DNA of 34,459 nt from Endozoicomonas atrinae (lineage in GTDB: Bacteria > Pseudomonadota > Gammaproteobacteria > Pseudomonadales > Endozoicomonadaceae): the NCBI RefSeq assembly GCF_001647025.1, contig NZ_LUKQ02000042.1:1-34459 (forward strand), given 5' to 3'. Shown one piece after another: positions 1-9,056 of the stretch. Within the stretch, counting starts at the first letter, position 1; the number at the start of each line of letters is the position of its first letter. The position numbers and the translations under genes were made by a program. Under the pieces are notes generated by a model that had not been told where the DNA came from, ran no database searches, and saw only the letters and a list, made by a program, of their open reading frames with translations.

Positions 1-207
1 ACCATTCGCACCGGAGTTAAACAGCTCAGAAAGGCTATGGGAGTGGATGCGGGAGCATGACTTATCAAACAAAGCATTTTCAGGTTATGAAAATATTGTA
101 GATTGTTGCTGTGAAGCTTGGAATAACCTTTGCAGCGAAGCTGGTCGACTGTTCAGTCTGTGCTCCCGTGATTGGGCAGTTATACAGTAGTTAGAAAATT
201 CAATTGG
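1..207 (+). mobile_element. IS630-family insertion sequence, right (3') end, partial
   Basis: This is the 3' end of an insertion sequence cut by the window edge. It carries the transposase C-terminus, then about 17 bp of non-coding end. The IS boundary is placed at 207 because the next two bases are TA, the target duplication expected for IS630/Tc1-mariner elements, and because identity with the copy at the other window end stops at 210 (one extra base is chance). The family comes from the transposase fragment; the TA flank agrees. Confidence 0.8.
2..190 (+). CDS. IS630-family transposase, C-terminal fragment
   Basis: The last 62 codons of a DDE transposase, open from the window edge to a TAG stop at 188-190. 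The translation begins PFAPELNSSERLWEWMREHD and continues with a segment containing LSNKAF and an EAW motif. The pattern 'P-x-x-P-E-L-N-x-x-E-x-x-W' includes the catalytic Glu region typical of the third acidic motif in IS630 transposases. The upstream part, with the other catalytic Asp residues, lies outside the window, so activity cannot be judged. The fragment reads toward the interior. An identical fragment lies in inverted orientation at the other end. Confidence 0.82.
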   Translation, partial: PFAPELNSSERLWEWMREHDLSNKAFSGYENIVDCCCEAWNNLCSEAGRLFSLCSRDWAVIQ

Positions 208-267
208 TATTATTCCAATGACTGTTGGAGTTCCAAAACTATTCTTGGGCTCTCTGAGGAGTGGGGT

Positions 268-1266
268 ATGGAAGCGTCATCAACATTAAAGACATCGGGT
301 TTACAGGATCAATCACAGCATGCTACCACAGGGGCGGTAGCTCGTTTGCAGAGTGCGAAAGCTTGGATGCGGGATGTATATGTTTCTACAACTGAAAACT
401 TTTTGCCTGCTGTTAAAGAGACTTACAGGGAGAATAAAACCTGGTGTGATCGAATTGGAATAGTGGCAGCCTGTATTGGTGTATACAGCGGTGTACTTAG
501 CCTACCTGTGCTTGGTTTCGGCGGGCTAATGTATGCGGCTGGTAGTGCTTCTGATTCTGATCGTGGCTCAATGAATAAAGAAATCAGTCCTGGCACTGCT
601 GTTAAAAGCCCTTCGCCAGTCGAGCAAAGGGATTTTGGAAACAATACTAATTTGGAGGCCTGCTTGACCGCACTAATGGAAGTGTTCGGTGATGTTCAAA
701 TGATCCGTGAGAAATTCAGTGATGATGTTGTGGATCCTATGGCAATGGAAAGAGCATTGGCTGTAGGTAAAAGAATTTATTCAGATATTTGTAATACGAA
801 GGGATCAACACTGCAAGGTCAGTCAGATGAAAAAGTCGTGGATGAATTTATAAAAGAATTCACAAAGGTGGTATTTACTGGAAGACGACACACCGATCTT
901 GTTCTTTTGCATGAGCTGTATAGGCTGATTTTAGCTGGAGAAAATATTGATGATATTCCAAAAGCTATTTTGGGGGAGAGTTTTCAAAAAACATGCGCTG
1001 GAGTAAGTCGGAAGCATAGACCTGATTATGAACAATTGGCAGTCTCTTTTCTCCGTTCATGTCAAGGTGGTGTTCAGGGTGTCGGGGGGCTGCATGTGTC
1101 TGACAATTTTAAATATGAATTACTTCACGCTTTGACTGCTTCATTGTTTATAGCTGATGGAAAAAGTGAGCATGAGGTGATGCATAAAGTAGATAAATTC
1201 TACAGTGAGGTATATCGCGCGTGGAAAAATGGTCGTAGAGGGAGTCTGGAGAATTCTAAAAGTTGA
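268..1266 (+). CDS. Uncharacterised protein with one hydrophobic segment
   Basis: I do not recognise this 332-residue protein. The frame is open from inside the IS (172), but the chosen start is ATG 268, because GAGGAG at 256-261 is a good ribosome-binding site at normal spacing. There is no N-terminal signal peptide. A Gly/Ala-rich hydrophobic stretch at about residues 63-91 (RIGIVAACIGVYSG onward) could be a membrane or hairpin insertion segment. The remainder is mixed charged helix, with few prolines after residue 115. The coding stretch looks more AT-rich than the str operon. The IS ends 60 bp upstream of the start, so the native promoter may have been replaced. An effector-like or membrane-inserting protein is possible, but I have no family evidence. 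Confidence 0.65.
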   Translation: MEASSTLKTSGLQDQSQHATTGAVARLQSAKAWMRDVYVSTTENFLPAVKETYRENKTWCDRIGIVAACIGVYSGVLSLPVLGFGGLMYAAGSASDSDRGSMNKEISPGTAVKSPSPVEQRDFGNNTNLEACLTALMEVFGDVQMIREKFSDDVVDPMAMERALAVGKRIYSDICNTKGSTLQGQSDEKVVDEFIKEFTKVVFTGRRHTDLVLLHELYRLILAGENIDDIPKAILGESFQKTCAGVSRKHRPDYEQLAVSFLRSCQGGVQGVGGLHVSDNFKYELLHALTASLFIADGKSEHEVMHKVDKFYSEVYRAWKNGRRGSLENSKS

Positions 1267-1376
1267 TTGTTCCAGTGTGCGAGGCTTTGTCATTACGCGG
1301 ATACGTTTCAATGTTGTATCCTCCTTTGAAGTAGGTGTGTGGCTAGAGTCGTGCCTAAACTGGCTTGAGAGTTGTG

Positions 1377-1382
1377 TATAAT
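1377..1382 (+). promoter_or_regulatory. Candidate -10 box for tlyA
   Basis: A perfect TATAAT hexamer lies at 1377-1382, about 36 bp before the preferred tlyA ATG at 1418. No convincing -35 is seen 16-18 bp upstream. TTGAGA at 1365-1370 is too close. The assignment is therefore weak. Confidence 0.4.
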
Positions 1383-1417
1383 ACCGGGTCAGTAGTGATT
1401 TTTATTTGATGTTTTTT

Positions 1418-2176
1418 ATGCGTAGACTCGATCTTATTCTTGTGGATCAGGGTAAAGTTTCTTCTCGAAGTCGAGCCCAGCGATTAATCAGTGAAGGCAG
1501 GGTAAAAGTCCGGCAGTCCGGTGACTGGGAAACTCCGGGCAAGGCTGGCCAGAAATACCCTGACTGGATTGAGATTGATATCCAGCAGGATGATGCGGAT
1601 CAGTTTGTCTCCCGAGGTGGAATGAAACTGGCCGGAGCCCTGGAGGTTTCAGGTATAGCCTTGGCAGGAGCAACAGTGATTGATGTTGGGCAGTCTACCG
1701 GTGGGTTTACTGATTGCGCATTAAATGTCGGGGCATCCAGAGTAGTGGGGATAGAGGTTGGTCATGGCCAGCTGGTTGAGTCACTGCGAAATGATCCAAG
1801 GGTCGTTTGTCTTGAAGGGATGAATGCCCGTGCATTGCCTTCAACACTGCTGGACTATACCGAACAGCGGCAGGGGTTTGATCTTGCTGTTATGGATGTG
1901 TCGTTTATTTCCCAGACCAAAATTTTACCGTCGCTGGTGCCTCTGCTAAAGAAGGGGGGGCAGCTGCTAAGTTTGGTTAAACCTCAGTTTGAGGTCGGGC
2001 CTGGTGGTTTGGGGAAAGGCGGTATTGTCAGGGATTCGAGTTTGTATTCAGAGGTTGAGCAATCAATTAAGACCTGTTGTATAGGTCTTGGTTTAAATAT
2101 ACGTGGTTACTTTGACAGCCCGATTACCGGTGGTGATGGAAATCGTGAGTTTTTTATCTGGGCTCAGCGCAATTGA
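1418..2176 (+). CDS. tlyA: TlyA-family rRNA 2'-O-methyltransferase (S4 + FtsJ-like domains)
   Basis: TlyA-family enzymes add 2'-O-methyl groups to cytidines of 16S/23S rRNA using S-adenosylmethionine; some members are also reported as haemolysins. From ATG 1418 the protein has 252 residues. Residues 1-60 form the S4 RNA-binding domain (RRLDLILVDQG, then SRSRAQRLISEGRVKV). The Rossmann methyltransferase follows, with motif I DVGQSTGGFTD at 89-99. The FtsJ-type K-D-K-E tetrad is visible as K70 (RGGMK), D160 (MDVSF), K188 (LVKPQFE) and E244 (GNREFF). In-frame ATG 1409 and TTG 1406 lie just upstream, but MRRLDL is the usual family start. No strong ribosome-binding site is seen. The gene ends base to base against the convergent next gene. 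Confidence 0.9.
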   Translation: MRRLDLILVDQGKVSSRSRAQRLISEGRVKVRQSGDWETPGKAGQKYPDWIEIDIQQDDADQFVSRGGMKLAGALEVSGIALAGATVIDVGQSTGGFTDCALNVGASRVVGIEVGHGQLVESLRNDPRVVCLEGMNARALPSTLLDYTEQRQGFDLAVMDVSFISQTKILPSLVPLLKKGGQLLSLVKPQFEVGPGGLGKGGIVRDSSLYSEVEQSIKTCCIGLGLNIRGYFDSPITGGDGNREFFIWAQRN

Positions 2177-2557
2177 CTATGGGCCTAGCTTCCACAGTTT
2201 GATGGGAAGCGTGTAGTGTTTAATGATGGTCTGCAGCCGTCGCCAGTGAGCTTGATCTTCTGCGGATTTGAGGACCAGGACTATCCCTGCTTTCTTGCCG
2301 GTCAGCATGCTGTAGTTCAATGACTGACCGATTGCCTCCGGCCACTTGCGAGCAAACTCAATTTCAATCGCGTATTGATCGGTGAGGCAGTCAATACGTC
2401 GGCCATCTTTAAGCCGGTGCTCTACTTTACCATCCATCCCCTCGCACCAGACTTGCTGATACCACGACTCTGAGGGTTGTGCCCAGGTTGTATCGGCTAA
2501 TACTGAAATGATCAGTGCGATGGATGAATTGGCAATTATTGTGAGGGTTATTGCCAT
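2177..2557 (-). CDS. Small secreted protein of unknown function, possible nuclease-like core
   Basis: A 126-residue protein with a clear signal peptide: residues 1-26 are hydrophobic and end in TWA before QPS. The mature part has WCEGMDGKVEHRLKDGRRID and then an IEIEFARKW block followed by EAIGQSL and a GIVLVL strand. Asp56 in RRID, then Glu65-x-Glu67 and Lys71 resemble the D...E-x-E/K spacing of PD-(D/E)XK nuclease folds, and the strand-helix order after it would fit. This is inference from motif shape only. Cys38 and Cys57 could form a disulfide in the periplasm. The stop codon is immediately next to the tlyA stop, so the two transcripts converge. The start is ATG 2557 with a weak GGAAAC upstream. 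Confidence 0.72.
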   Translation of the reverse strand: MAITLTIIANSSIALIISVLADTTWAQPSESWYQQVWCEGMDGKVEHRLKDGRRIDCLTDQYAIEIEFARKWPEAIGQSLNYSMLTGKKAGIVLVLKSAEDQAHWRRLQTIIKHYTLPIKLWKLGP

Positions 2558-2636
2558 ACAGGTTTCCGATGATTGCCCAGATTGTTTGCATCGGCAGGTT
2601 TGGGTCTTAAGAGATGTTTTTTGAATGCCAGAGGGG

Positions 2637-2662
2637 GCGTGAGAACAAACAGGGTCTCACGC
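2637..2662 (-). terminator. Hairpin downstream of yihD
   Basis: A perfect 8-bp stem, GCGTGAGA (2637-2644) with TCTCACGC (2655-2662), lies 19 bp past the yihD stop. On the minus strand it is not followed at once by a T run (CCCCTCTGG comes first), so it is an imperfect Rho-independent terminator or simply an mRNA 3'-end hairpin. Confidence 0.4.
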
Positions 2663-2680
2663 GCAATGCTGGGGGTGCGA

Positions 2681-2944
2681 CTACTTAAAGCCGCGAGCCT
2701 TTAGAAGAGCTTCTTTAAAGTCAACCTCAACATCCTTGGCAATACCCGGAATCATGGCATCGGGTGCTTCGCCTTTCATTTTCAGGTGATAGATCAGCAG
2801 GTCATCCGTTACTTCGTTAAGGGGCCCTTTGTGGCCAGCTTCTGTGGCCAGGGCTTCAATAATCTGAACCAGGTTCAGGTGACCCTGTTTTTGCCACTCG
2901 GGGGAGAGGAGTTCAATGAGTTCGTTAATTCGGTGACAGCTCAT
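2681..2944 (-). CDS. yihD: YihD family protein (DUF1040)
   Basis: An 87-residue cytoplasmic protein that aligns from memory with Escherichia coli YihD along nearly its whole length. Shared blocks are the N-terminal [11 protein letters not shown], then [10 protein letters not shown], the [12 protein letters not shown] core, and IPGI-KD with [10 protein letters not shown] at the C-terminus. Length matches the family. The molecular role is unknown. The gene lies behind glpX on the same strand, but a terminator-like hairpin (2968-2998) stands between them, so it may be transcribed separately or by read-through. The start is ATG 2944; only a weak GAAG precedes it. Confidence 0.9.
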   Translation of the reverse strand: MSCHRINELIELLSPEWQKQGHLNLVQIIEALATEAGHKGPLNEVTDDLLIYHLKMKGEAPDAMIPGIAKDVEVDFKEALLKARGFK

Positions 2945-2956
2945 ACTTCAATGCTC

Positions 2957-2998
2957 AACAAAATGATATAAGCAGCCAGAGGGTGAGAGGCTGCTTAT
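2957..2998 (-). terminator. Rho-independent terminator of glpX
   Basis: A perfect 10-bp stem is formed by ATAAGCAGCC (2968-2977) and GGCTGCTTAT (2989-2998) with an 11-nt loop. Read on the minus strand, it begins 39 bp after the glpX stop and is followed by ATCATTTTGTT, a U-rich tract. It separates glpX from yihD. Confidence 0.7.
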
Positions 2999-3036
2999 GG
3001 TTGGTATCGGCTTATTTAGACAGTCAGGCCTGTGGA

Positions 3037-4047
3037 TTAAAGGATGATGTTCTTAATATCATCATCCTTTCGATCCAGGTAATGACTGGACTGGATGCGG
3101 CGGATTGTACGGGATTTGCCACGAACCACCAGGGTTTCTGTGGTGGCGATATTGCCCTTGCGCATGATGCCCTGGAGCAGGTCGCCTTTGGTGATACCGG
3201 TGGCAGAAAAGACAACATTATCGGAGCTGGCCATATCATTCAGGCGCAGTACTTTGCCTGGTTCAACACCCATTTCCCGGCAGCGTTCAGCTTCCAGTCT
3301 GCCTGCTTCAATATTTTCCGGTGTTTCCCCCTTGGCTTTGTCACGGGTTACGAGGCGGCCGTGCATATCTCCGCCCAGTGCGCGGATAACAGCAGCTGAA
3401 ACCACTCCTTCGGGTGCTCCGCCCACGCAGTACATCAGGTCAACCTCGCTGTCTGGCATGCAGGTGAGTATGGAGGCGGCAACGTCACCGTCAGGAATGG
3501 CAAATACGCGAACACCCATATTCTGCATCATGGCAATGGCGGCATCATGGCGTGGTTTGGCAAGGGTGATGACGACGAGGCTTTCGATGGGTTTGTGAAG
3601 GGCGCGGGCAACGTTCTGGATATTTTCACGCAAACCCAGGTTCAGATCGATGATGCCCTTGGCTCCGGGTCCACAGACCAGTTTCTCCATATACATGTCT
3701 GGAGCTTTCAGGAAGGAGCCTTTTTCGCCGGCAGCCAGAACGGCAATGGCGTTATTCTGACCCATGGCCGTCATGCGGGTGCCTTCAATCGGGTCTACAG
3801 CGATATCAATGTTTTCCCCGTTGCCGGTTCCGACTTTTTCACCAATATAGAGCATGGGGGCTTCATCGATTTCACCCTCACCGATCACAATCTCACCCTG
3901 CATATCGACTTTATTCAGCATGGTGCGCATTGCTTCGACTGCGGCGCCGTCAGCGGCATTTTTATCGCCTCGGCCAAGCCATTTGTAACCTGCCAGGGCG
4001 GCGACTTCGGTGACCCGTGAAAATTCGATTGCCAGTTCGCGTTTCAT
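3037..4047 (-). CDS. glpX: Fructose-1,6-bisphosphatase class II
   Basis: Hydrolyses fructose-1,6-bisphosphate to fructose-6-phosphate in gluconeogenesis, as a cytoplasmic metal-dependent enzyme. The 336-residue length is that of the GlpX family. Residues known from E. coli GlpX occur at the same numbers: D33 (GDKNAAD), E57 (GEGEIDEAPML), D85, E88 and T90 (DPIEGT), and E213 (GGAPEG). All metal-binding and catalytic positions are therefore intact. No glpF or glpK lies beside it, so it is not part of a glycerol operon here. It is transcribed divergently from the str operon; the 506-bp gap between them must hold both promoters. The start is ATG 4047 (MKRELAIEFSRVTE, the family-typical beginning). 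Confidence 0.96.
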   Translation of the reverse strand: MKRELAIEFSRVTEVAALAGYKWLGRGDKNAADGAAVEAMRTMLNKVDMQGEIVIGEGEIDEAPMLYIGEKVGTGNGENIDIAVDPIEGTRMTAMGQNNAIAVLAAGEKGSFLKAPDMYMEKLVCGPGAKGIIDLNLGLRENIQNVARALHKPIESLVVITLAKPRHDAAIAMMQNMGVRVFAIPDGDVAASILTCMPDSEVDLMYCVGGAPEGVVSAAVIRALGGDMHGRLVTRDKAKGETPENIEAGRLEAERCREMGVEPGKVLRLNDMASSDNVVFSATGITKGDLLQGIMRKGNIATTETLVVRGKSRTIRRIQSSHYLDRKDDDIKNIIL

Positions 4048-4347
4048 TGAGTTTTAAACTTTGAAGGTGTGTGAGGTGGCGACTTTAGCATATCTCGCAA
4101 TGCTCTGGCAGAGATACCGTCTCTGTTGTCTGGGTAAGCGATTGCTGAAAATGGCAATCTGTTAAAGAGTACATATAAATCATTGGGTTATCTGTTTTTT
4201 TGGGCCTTCTTGTGTTAACTTTTTTGCGCGAAAATCACCTTTCAGGTCTATTGTTAACCTTCCTTAATATAGTAAGAATCCCCTGTTAAACAGGCTTCTT
4301 TGCCAGACTATGGGTTATTCCTCGCTTTATATGGCTGAATCCCCTAC

Positions 4348-4376
4348 TTGACGTTGCTATTGTCGATCCGTAAAAT
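4348..4376 (+). promoter_or_regulatory. Sigma-70 promoter of the str operon
   Basis: TTGACG (4348-4353), a spacer of exactly 17 bp, then TAAAAT (4371-4376). This is close to consensus and points at rpsL. Transcription would begin near 4383 and give a leader of about 170 nt. Confidence 0.75.
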
Positions 4377-4437
4377 TTCTGCGCTTTATTTTGCCCGTGG
4401 TTCGCTTCTTGTGAGTTAGTAGTGGACAGGGTCGCAT

Positions 4438-4457
4438 AAGCCGGTTTGTGCCGGCTT
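4438..4457 (+). promoter_or_regulatory. Leader hairpin of the str operon, possible attenuator
   Basis: AAGCCGG (4438-4444) pairs with CCGGCTT (4451-4457) around a 6-nt loop, and TTGCTGTTT follows. It lies in the untranslated leader about 100 nt before rpsL. The form is that of a weak intrinsic terminator, which would allow attenuation. Confidence 0.5.
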
Positions 4458-4553
4458 TTGCTGTTTAAAGCAGGAGTTTGGACTGCAATTTCCTCTGACG
4501 GTTCAGACTCAACACTTAGAAACGGTTCTCGAATAGAGATTGGAGTTTGCTGA

Positions 4554-4928
4554 ATGGCAACAATTAACCAGCTGGTGCGCAAGCCCCGTAAGCGTAAGGT
4601 TAGAAAGACGGACGTGCCTGCGCTGCAGGCTTGTCCACAGCGTCGCGGGGTTTGTACCCGTGTTTATACCACTACCCCTAAGAAGCCTAACTCAGCGCTG
4701 CGTAAAGTATGTCGTGTGCGTCTGACTAACGGCTTTGAAGTGACTTCCTACATCGGTGGTGAAGGTCACAACCTGCAGGAACACAGTGTTGTTCTGATCC
4801 GTGGCGGTCGTGTAAAAGACTTGCCAGGTGTTCGTTACCACACCGTTCGCGGTAGCCTGGATACTCAGGGTGTTAACGACCGTAAGCAGGGCCGTTCCAA
4901 GTACGGTACTAAGAAGCCTAAGTCTTAA
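4554..4928 (+). CDS. rpsL: 30S ribosomal protein S12
   Basis: Small-subunit protein at the decoding centre and the first gene of the str operon. It has 124 residues with the universal sequence from [14 protein letters not shown] through the C-terminal [12 protein letters not shown]. Lys43 in [12 protein letters not shown] and Lys88 in GGRVKDLPG are the wild-type residues whose substitution gives streptomycin resistance in other bacteria, so the protein looks drug-sensitive. Asp89 is the residue methylthiolated by RimO in E. coli. GGAG lies just upstream of ATG 4554. A 185-bp gap separates it from rpsG. Confidence 0.98.
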   Translation: MATINQLVRKPRKRKVRKTDVPALQACPQRRGVCTRVYTTTPKKPNSALRKVCRVRLTNGFEVTSYIGGEGHNLQEHSVVLIRGGRVKDLPGVRYHTVRGSLDTQGVNDRKQGRSKYGTKKPKS

Positions 4929-5584
<656 letters not shown>

Positions 5585-5602
5585 GTATCAGAGGATTGAG
5601 TC

Positions 5603-7705
5603 GTGGCCCGTAAAACCCCGATCAACCGCTATCGCAACATTGGTATCTGTGCCCATGTTGACGCGGGTAAGACAACGACCACAGAACGTGTTCTGTTTTA
5701 CACCGGTCTGAGCCATAAAATCGGTGAAGTTCATGATGGTGCTGCCACCATGGACTGGATGGAGCAGGAGCAGGAGCGTGGTATTACCATTACTTCTGCT
5801 GCAACTACCTGTTTCTGGCGTGGTATGGATGCTCAGTTTGAAGAGCATCGTGTTAACATCATCGATACTCCAGGACACGTAGACTTCACCATCGAAGTAG
5901 AACGTTCCCTGCGTGTACTCGACGGTGCTGTAGTAGTACTGTGTGGTTCTTCCGGTGTTCAGCCTCAGACTGAAACCGTATGGCGTCAGGCTGACAAGTA
6001 CGAAGTTCCTCGTATGGTCTTCGTCAACAAGATGGACCGTACCGGTGCTGATTTCGAAATGGTTATCAGCCAGCTGCGTGACCGTCTGAATGCCAATGCT
6101 GTTCCAATGCAGATGACCATTGGCGCTGAAGACGAGTTTAAGGGTGTGGTTGACCTCGTTAAGATGAAATCCATCATCTGGAACGAAGAAGACCAGGGAA
6201 TGAGCTTCACTTACGAAGACATTCCTGCCGACCTTGAAGAACTGTGCGCAGAAATGCGTGAGTACATGGTAGAAGCTGCTGCTGAAGCCACTGAAGAGCT
6301 GATGGAAAAATACCTGGAAGAGGGTGATCTGTCAGAAGAAGAGATCAAGGCCGGTATCCGTGCCCGTACTCTGGCGAATGAAATTATCCCTGTGTTCGGC
6401 GGCTCTGCCTTTAAGAACAAGGGTGTGCAGGCTGTTCTGGATGCCGTTATCGAGCTGATGCCTTCTCCAAAAGAAGTTAAGGCTATTGAAGGTATTCTGG
6501 ACGACGCTGAAGGCACTGTTGCTACTCGTGAAGCGGATGACAGCGCTCCTTTTGCTGCTCTGGCGTTCAAGATTGCGACTGACCCATTCGTTGGTACTCT
6601 GACCTTCGTTCGTAACTACTCCGGTGTTCTGAACTCTGGTGACACTGTATACAACCCGGTTAAGCACAAAAAAGAACGTGTTGGCCGAATGGTACAGATG
6701 CACGCGAACAACCGTGAAGAGCTGAAAGAGTGTGTCGCTGGTGACATCGTAGCTCTGATCGGTATGAAAGATGTAACCACTGGTGACACGCTGTGTGCCA
6801 TGGACAGTGTTATCACTCTGGAGCGTATGGAGTTCCCAGAGCCGGTAATCTCTGTTGCGGTTGAGCCTAAGACCAAGGCTGACCAGGAAAAAATGGGTAT
6901 CGCTCTGGGCAAACTGGCTCAGGAAGATCCATCTTTCCGTGTACACACTGATGAAGAAAGTGGCCAGACCATCATCTCCGGTATGGGTGAGCTGCACCTG
7001 GACATCATCGTTGACCGTATGCGTCGCGAGTTCAAGGTAGAAGCTAACATTGGTAAGCCACAGGTTGCCTACCGTGAGAAGCTGAAAGGTTCTGTTGACG
7101 CTAACCACAAGTTTGCCAAGCAGTCTGGAGGTCGTGGTCAGTACGGTCACGTTGTTGTTGAATTCTCTCCTGCTGCTGATGGCGAAGAAGGTCTGGAATT
7201 CATCAACGAAATCGTGGGTGGTGCTATTCCTAAGGAATACATTCCGGCTATCCAGAAAGGTATCGAAGAACAGATGAAGAACGGCGTTATCGCCGGCTAC
7301 CCACTGCTGGGTCTGAAAGCTCGTCTGTACGATGGCTCCTTCCACGATGTTGACTCTAACGAAATGGCGTTTAAAATCGCTGCTTCGCAGGCTCTGAAGA
7401 AATACGCGCCTCAGGCTAAGCCTGTCCTGATGGAACCTATGATGAAGGTTGAGGTGGTAACACCTGAAGACTACATGGGTGACGTAATGGGCGACCTGAA
7501 CCGTCGTCGCGGTATTGTTCAGGGTATGGAAGATACACCTTCTGGTAAGGTGATTAATGCTCAGGTGCCGCTGGGTGAAATGTTCGGCTACGCTACCGAT
7601 CTGCGTTCAGCAACTCAGGGGCGTGCTACATACTCCATGGAATTCCATGAGTATGCCGAAGCGCCCGCCAGCATTGCTGAAGCGGTCATCAAAAACCAGG
7701 GTTGA
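5603..7705 (+). CDS. fusA: Elongation factor G
   Basis: GTPase that drives translocation and, with the recycling factor, ribosome splitting. It has 700 residues, the normal length for EF-G. The GTP-binding motifs are intact: G1 AHVDAGKT (17-24), switch [10 protein letters not shown] (88-95) and NKMD (142-145). The later domains carry the expected GRGQYGHV and GDLNRRRG segments. The start is GTG 5603 with GAGG at 5591-5594; the protein then begins [20 protein letters not shown], as in other gammaproteobacteria. It sits 18 bp after rpsG and 156 bp before tuf. Nothing suggests a second, specialised EF-G paralogue. Confidence 0.98.
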   Translation: MARKTPINRYRNIGICAHVDAGKTTTTERVLFYTGLSHKIGEVHDGAATMDWMEQEQERGITITSAATTCFWRGMDAQFEEHRVNIIDTPGHVDFTIEVERSLRVLDGAVVVLCGSSGVQPQTETVWRQADKYEVPRMVFVNKMDRTGADFEMVISQLRDRLNANAVPMQMTIGAEDEFKGVVDLVKMKSIIWNEEDQGMSFTYEDIPADLEELCAEMREYMVEAAAEATEELMEKYLEEGDLSEEEIKAGIRARTLANEIIPVFGGSAFKNKGVQAVLDAVIELMPSPKEVKAIEGILDDAEGTVATREADDSAPFAALAFKIATDPFVGTLTFVRNYSGVLNSGDTVYNPVKHKKERVGRMVQMHANNREELKECVAGDIVALIGMKDVTTGDTLCAMDSVITLERMEFPEPVISVAVEPKTKADQEKMGIALGKLAQEDPSFRVHTDEESGQTIISGMGELHLDIIVDRMRREFKVEANIGKPQVAYREKLKGSVDANHKFAKQSGGRGQYGHVVVEFSPAADGEEGLEFINEIVGGAIPKEYIPAIQKGIEEQMKNGVIAGYPLLGLKARLYDGSFHDVDSNEMAFKIAASQALKKYAPQAKPVLMEPMMKVEVVTPEDYMGDVMGDLNRRRGIVQGMEDTPSGKVINAQVPLGEMFGYATDLRSATQGRATYSMEFHEYAEAPASIAEAVIKNQG

Positions 7706-7737
7706 TATTGAATAAGGGGTTCTAACGGTTCTGGCTC

Positions 7738-7789
7738 TCGGAAATAATAGAATTTTTTATGTTTTTTTTTCATGAGAAATTCTTTCCGA
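7738..7789 (+). promoter_or_regulatory. Hairpin in the fusA-tuf gap
   Basis: TCGGAA (7738-7743) pairs with TTCCGA (7784-7789), and inside it AGAATTT (7749-7755) pairs with AAATTCT (7777-7783), leaving a small asymmetric bulge and a T-rich loop. It could modulate read-through into tuf or protect the processed ends. The loop rather than the 3' flank carries the T run, so it is not a standard terminator. Confidence 0.45.
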
Positions 7790-7815
7790 TGAAAATGGCT
7801 GTTAGAATGCCCTGC

Positions 7816-7844
7816 TTGATATTGCTACCCTCGAACTATTTATA
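7816..7844 (+). promoter_or_regulatory. Candidate secondary promoter for tuf
   Basis: TTGATA (7816-7821), 17 bp, then TTTATA (7839-7844). The implied start is only about 10 nt before the tuf ATG. Internal tuf promoters are known in other bacteria, but this match is ordinary and uncertain. Confidence 0.3.
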
Positions 7845-7861
7845 GCTAAAGGTTAAGAGAC

Positions 7862-9055
7862 ATGGCTAAGGAAAAATTTGAACGCTCGAAGCCGCACGTA
7901 AACGTCGGCACCATCGGTCACGTTGACCACGGTAAAACTACCCTGACTGCAGCACTGACTCGCGTATGTGCTGAAATCTGGGGCGGTACTGCTCGTGCAT
8001 TCGACCAGATCGACAACGCTCCTGAAGAGCGTGAGCGTGGTATCACCATCTCTACTGCACACGTAGAATACGATTCTCCAAATCGTCACTACGCGCACGT
8101 AGACTGCCCAGGACACGCTGACTACGTTAAGAACATGATCACCGGTGCTGCTCAGATGGACGGCGCTATCCTGGTATGTTCTGCTGCTGATGGCCCCATG
8201 CCACAGACTCGTGAGCACATCCTGCTGTCCCGTCAGGTAGGTGTACCATACATCGTGGTATTCCTGAACAAAGCCGACATGGTTGACGACGAAGAGCTGC
8301 TGGAACTGGTAGAAATGGAAGTTCGTGAACTTCTGGATGCCTACGACTTCCCAGGCGACGATACTCCAATCATTATCGGTTCTGCCCTAATGGCTCTGAA
8401 CGGTGAAGACACTAACGAAATGGGTACTACCGCTGTTAAGAAGCTGGTAGAAACTCTGGATTCCTACATCCCAGAGCCAGAGCGTGCTATCGATCAGCCG
8501 TTCCTGATGCCTATCGAAGACGTATTCTCCATCGCTGGCCGTGGTACTGTAGTAACTGGCCGTGTTGAGCGTGGTATCGTTAACGTTGGTAACGAAGTAG
8601 AAATCATTGGTATCAAAGAGACTACCAAGACTACCGTTACTGGTGTTGAAATGTTCCGTAAGCTGCTGGACGAAGGTCGTGCAGGTGAGAACATCGGTGC
8701 CCTGCTGCGTGGTACCAAGCGTGAAGACGTTGAGCGTGGTCAGTGTCTGATCAAGCCAGGAACTGTTACTCCTCACACCAAGTTCGAAGCTGAAGTGTAC
8801 ATCCTGTCTAAAGAAGAAGGCGGTCGTCACACTCCATTCTTCAAGGGCTACCGTCCACAGTTCTACTTCCGTACTACTGACGTAACTGGTGCTGTAGAAC
8901 TGAACGAAGGCGTTGAAATGGTAATGCCTGGTGACAACATCAACTTCGTTGCTACTCTGATCAACCCAGTAGCGATGGAAGAAGGTCTGCGCTTCGCGAT
9001 CCGTGAAGGTGGCCGTACTGTTGGTGCTGGCGTTGTTGCCAAGATCATGGACTAA
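7862..9055 (+). CDS. tuf: Elongation factor Tu
   Basis: GTPase that delivers aminoacyl-tRNA to the ribosome; last gene of the str operon. It has 397 residues. G1 GHVDHGKT is at 19-26, DCPGH at 81-85 and NKAD at 136-139, followed by the two beta-barrel domains to the end ([14 protein letters not shown]). Codon choice looks strongly biased, as expected for a very highly expressed gene. ATG 7862 follows a purine-rich AAGGTTAAGAGA. The stop is doubled (TAATAA). A strong terminator follows, so rpsJ is not co-transcribed. Many gammaproteobacteria carry a second tuf copy elsewhere; this cannot be tested here. Confidence 0.98.
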   Translation: MAKEKFERSKPHVNVGTIGHVDHGKTTLTAALTRVCAEIWGGTARAFDQIDNAPEERERGITISTAHVEYDSPNRHYAHVDCPGHADYVKNMITGAAQMDGAILVCSAADGPMPQTREHILLSRQVGVPYIVVFLNKADMVDDEELLELVEMEVRELLDAYDFPGDDTPIIIGSALMALNGEDTNEMGTTAVKKLVETLDSYIPEPERAIDQPFLMPIEDVFSIAGRGTVVTGRVERGIVNVGNEVEIIGIKETTKTTVTGVEMFRKLLDEGRAGENIGALLRGTKREDVERGQCLIKPGTVTPHTKFEAEVYILSKEEGGRHTPFFKGYRPQFYFRTTDVTGAVELNEGVEMVMPGDNINFVATLINPVAMEEGLRFAIREGGRTVGAGVVAKIMD

Positions 9056-9056
9056 T

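Larger units (their letters stand above)
1..210. repeat. 210-bp perfect inverted repeat, left copy
   Basis: Bases 1-210 are the exact reverse complement of 34250-34459; I compared the arms line by line and found no mismatch. Position 211 no longer pairs with 34249. The repeat is the shared end of two IS copies plus the TA target and one chance base. The true repeat is probably longer and continues outside the window. Confidence 0.95.
4048..4553. other. Divergent glpX / str-operon control region
   Basis: A 506-bp non-coding gap. Going toward rpsL it contains: a CAGAGA/TCTCTG hairpin (4109-4125) and a GATTGC/GCAATC hairpin (4140-4159), both in the likely glpX leader; an AT-rich tract with short T runs near 4190-4225; a CCTGT/ACAGG hairpin near 4283-4294; the str promoter at 4348-4376; and a leader hairpin at 4438-4457. 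I could not fix a glpX promoter. Confidence 0.6.

Noticed and set aside
172-267. Upstream extension of the first gene into the IS
   Set aside because: The frame is open but begins within IS sequence and lacks a good ribosome-binding site; ATG 268 has GAGGAG in front.
1299-1321. GGATAC/GTATCC inverted repeat as a terminator after the first gene
   Set aside because: Only a 6-bp stem with an 11-nt loop and no T run follows.
2177-2557. Calling the small exported protein a restriction enzyme
   Set aside because: The motif resemblance is weak, the protein has a signal peptide and there is no methyltransferase partner nearby other than the rRNA enzyme TlyA.
4286-4582. Minus-strand frame of 98 codons across the str leader
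   Set aside because: It overlaps the promoter, leader hairpin and start of rpsL, and has no family resemblance.
4554-4928. Streptomycin-resistance substitution in S12
   Set aside because: Lys43 and Lys88 are both wild type.
6332-7345. Long open frame (337 codons) antisense to fusA
   Set aside because: It is a by-product of the biased codon use of fusA on the other strand; the translation is Thr/Val/Phe-rich without any known domain. Similar antisense frames occur over tuf and tpsA.
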